A stretch of DNA of 5,300 bases from an uncultured Bacilli bacterium. GTDB lineage: Bacteria; Bacillota_I; Bacilli_A; RF39; UBA660. The DNA lies in the NCBI GenBank assembly GCA_947626445.1, contig CANQSC010000066.1, positions 1-5,300 on the forward strand, written 5' to 3'. The first letter of the stretch is position 1. Each line of letters starts with the position of its first letter. Shown in pieces: positions 5,006 to 5,300 of this stretch. The notes under the pieces were generated by a model. It searched no databases. It had not been told where the DNA came from and worked only from the letters and a program-made list of their open reading frames with translations. The position numbers and the translations under genes were made by a program.

Positions 5006-5010
5006 TGTAC

Positions 5011-5256
5011 ATGACAAAATTTTTTAAACCTTTAACTGATGACATTGTTTTTAATCACGTTTTTAGCAATAAGAAATATGCCCTTGATTTTATTAAAGAG
5101 TTTTTAAACTTAGAAGAAAATCTTAAAGGCAAGATTAGATATCAATATGTGATTAATAGTACAGAATATCATGATAAAAAATTGATAAGCGATATAACTG
5201 TAATATTAAAGAATTTGCTTGTGAATCTAGATTATATTAACTTTTTATTTATGTGA
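5011..5256 (+). CDS. Truncated N-terminus of a PD-(D/E)XK nuclease-family transposase (Rpn-like)
   Basis: The 81-residue product begins MTKFFKPLTDDIVFNHVFSN and continues with YALDFIKEFLNL. This is the conserved opening of the PD-(D/E)XK nuclease-family transposase/Rpn recombination-promoting nuclease group (KPxxDxVFxxxF). SDITVILKN (residues 58-66) followed by VNLD (69-72) resembles the start of the nuclease core: the first catalytic Asp in DITV and the acidic position of the vNlE-type strand. Full-length members are around 250-320 residues. Here TGA stops the frame at 5254-5256 and a terminator hairpin follows directly, so most of the catalytic core and the entire C-terminal region are missing. 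I infer an inactive relic or an internally deleted copy. If TGA were read as Trp the frame would stay open to the window end, but Trp is TGG elsewhere and a perfect hairpin occupies that stretch. The family call comes from motif memory. Confidence 0.65.
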   Translation: MTKFFKPLTDDIVFNHVFSNKKYALDFIKEFLNLEENLKGKIRYQYVINSTEYHDKKLISDITVILKNLLVNLDYINFLFM

Positions 5257-5258
5257 AC

Positions 5259-5297
5259 AAACCATTATAAATCTCAGAAATATAATGGTTTATTTTT
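5259..5297 (+). terminator. Intrinsic terminator after the truncated gene
   Basis: AAACCATTATA (5259-5269) and TATAATGGTTT (5281-5291) are perfect 11-bp arms around an 11-base loop. One A and five T follow (5293-5297). The stem is AT-rich and the T-run short, so it is weaker than a textbook terminator, but its position right after the stop codon supports the call. The right arm also contains TATAAT, which could by chance resemble a -10. Confidence 0.65.
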
Positions 5298-5300
5298 AAA

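Noticed and set aside
4993..5010. TTG at 4993 as start of the last gene
   Set aside because: The G-rich ribosome binding site lies inside this stretch, and the family-typical sequence begins at the ATG at 5011.
5254..5300. Reading TGA as tryptophan and extending the last gene to the window end
   Set aside because: The Trp codons in the other genes are all TGG, no other gene has an internal TGA, and the stretch is occupied by a perfect hairpin.

Overview
This window looks like chromosome from a low-G+C Gram-positive lineage: AT-rich Bacillota, or a Mycoplasmatota/Acholeplasma/RF39-like gut bacterium. The evidence is the strong AT bias, AGGAGG-type ribosome binding sites, GTG as well as ATG starts, short T-tailed hairpin terminators, and an N-terminal lipoprotein signal. 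All recognisable tryptophans use TGG and no gene has an internal TGA, so the standard code is favoured over the Mycoplasma code. The exact taxon cannot be read from the sequence. All genes are on the + strand, and I found no convincing minus-strand gene, tRNA, rRNA or CRISPR array.

Layout. (1) 1-733 holds the remains of an AbiE-type (type IV) toxin-antitoxin locus. One 191-residue frame carries the body of the AbiEi-like antitoxin, with a probable internal deletion. It is joined in frame to what looks like the extreme C-terminus of the AbiEii nucleotidyltransferase toxin, and the toxin's catalytic part is absent. Nested inverted repeats lie upstream. (2) 734-899 is intergenic: a 12-bp inverted repeat enclosing a perfect DnaA-box 9-mer, then a good promoter with an inverted repeat across its -35. 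(3) 900-1538 encodes a cyclophilin-type peptidyl-prolyl isomerase lipoprotein, closed by a terminator whose stem includes the stop codon. (4) 1572-2066 encodes a ferritin-like four-helix protein with a complete set of candidate di-metal ligands. (5) 2128-4801 is a tight two-gene redox operon: a phytoene-desaturase-superfamily FAD oxidoreductase overlapping by 11 bp a three-module NAD(P)H reductase (FAD, NAD, [2Fe-2S]). A terminator follows. (6) 4829-5300 holds promoter-like and inverted-repeat elements, a truncated start of a PD-(D/E)XK nuclease/transposase-family gene, and a terminator.

How the genes may work together. The most coherent unit is the redox operon. The reductase would take electrons from NAD(P)H through FAD to [2Fe-2S] and could pass them to the co-translated FAD enzyme, which would saturate or desaturate a lipophilic substrate. 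The substrate is unknown, and no phytoene synthase is present here. The ferritin-like protein just upstream could be linked to iron or oxygen handling. The window's two ends carry decayed accessory genes (AbiE remnant, truncated nuclease/transposase) flanking a housekeeping-like core.
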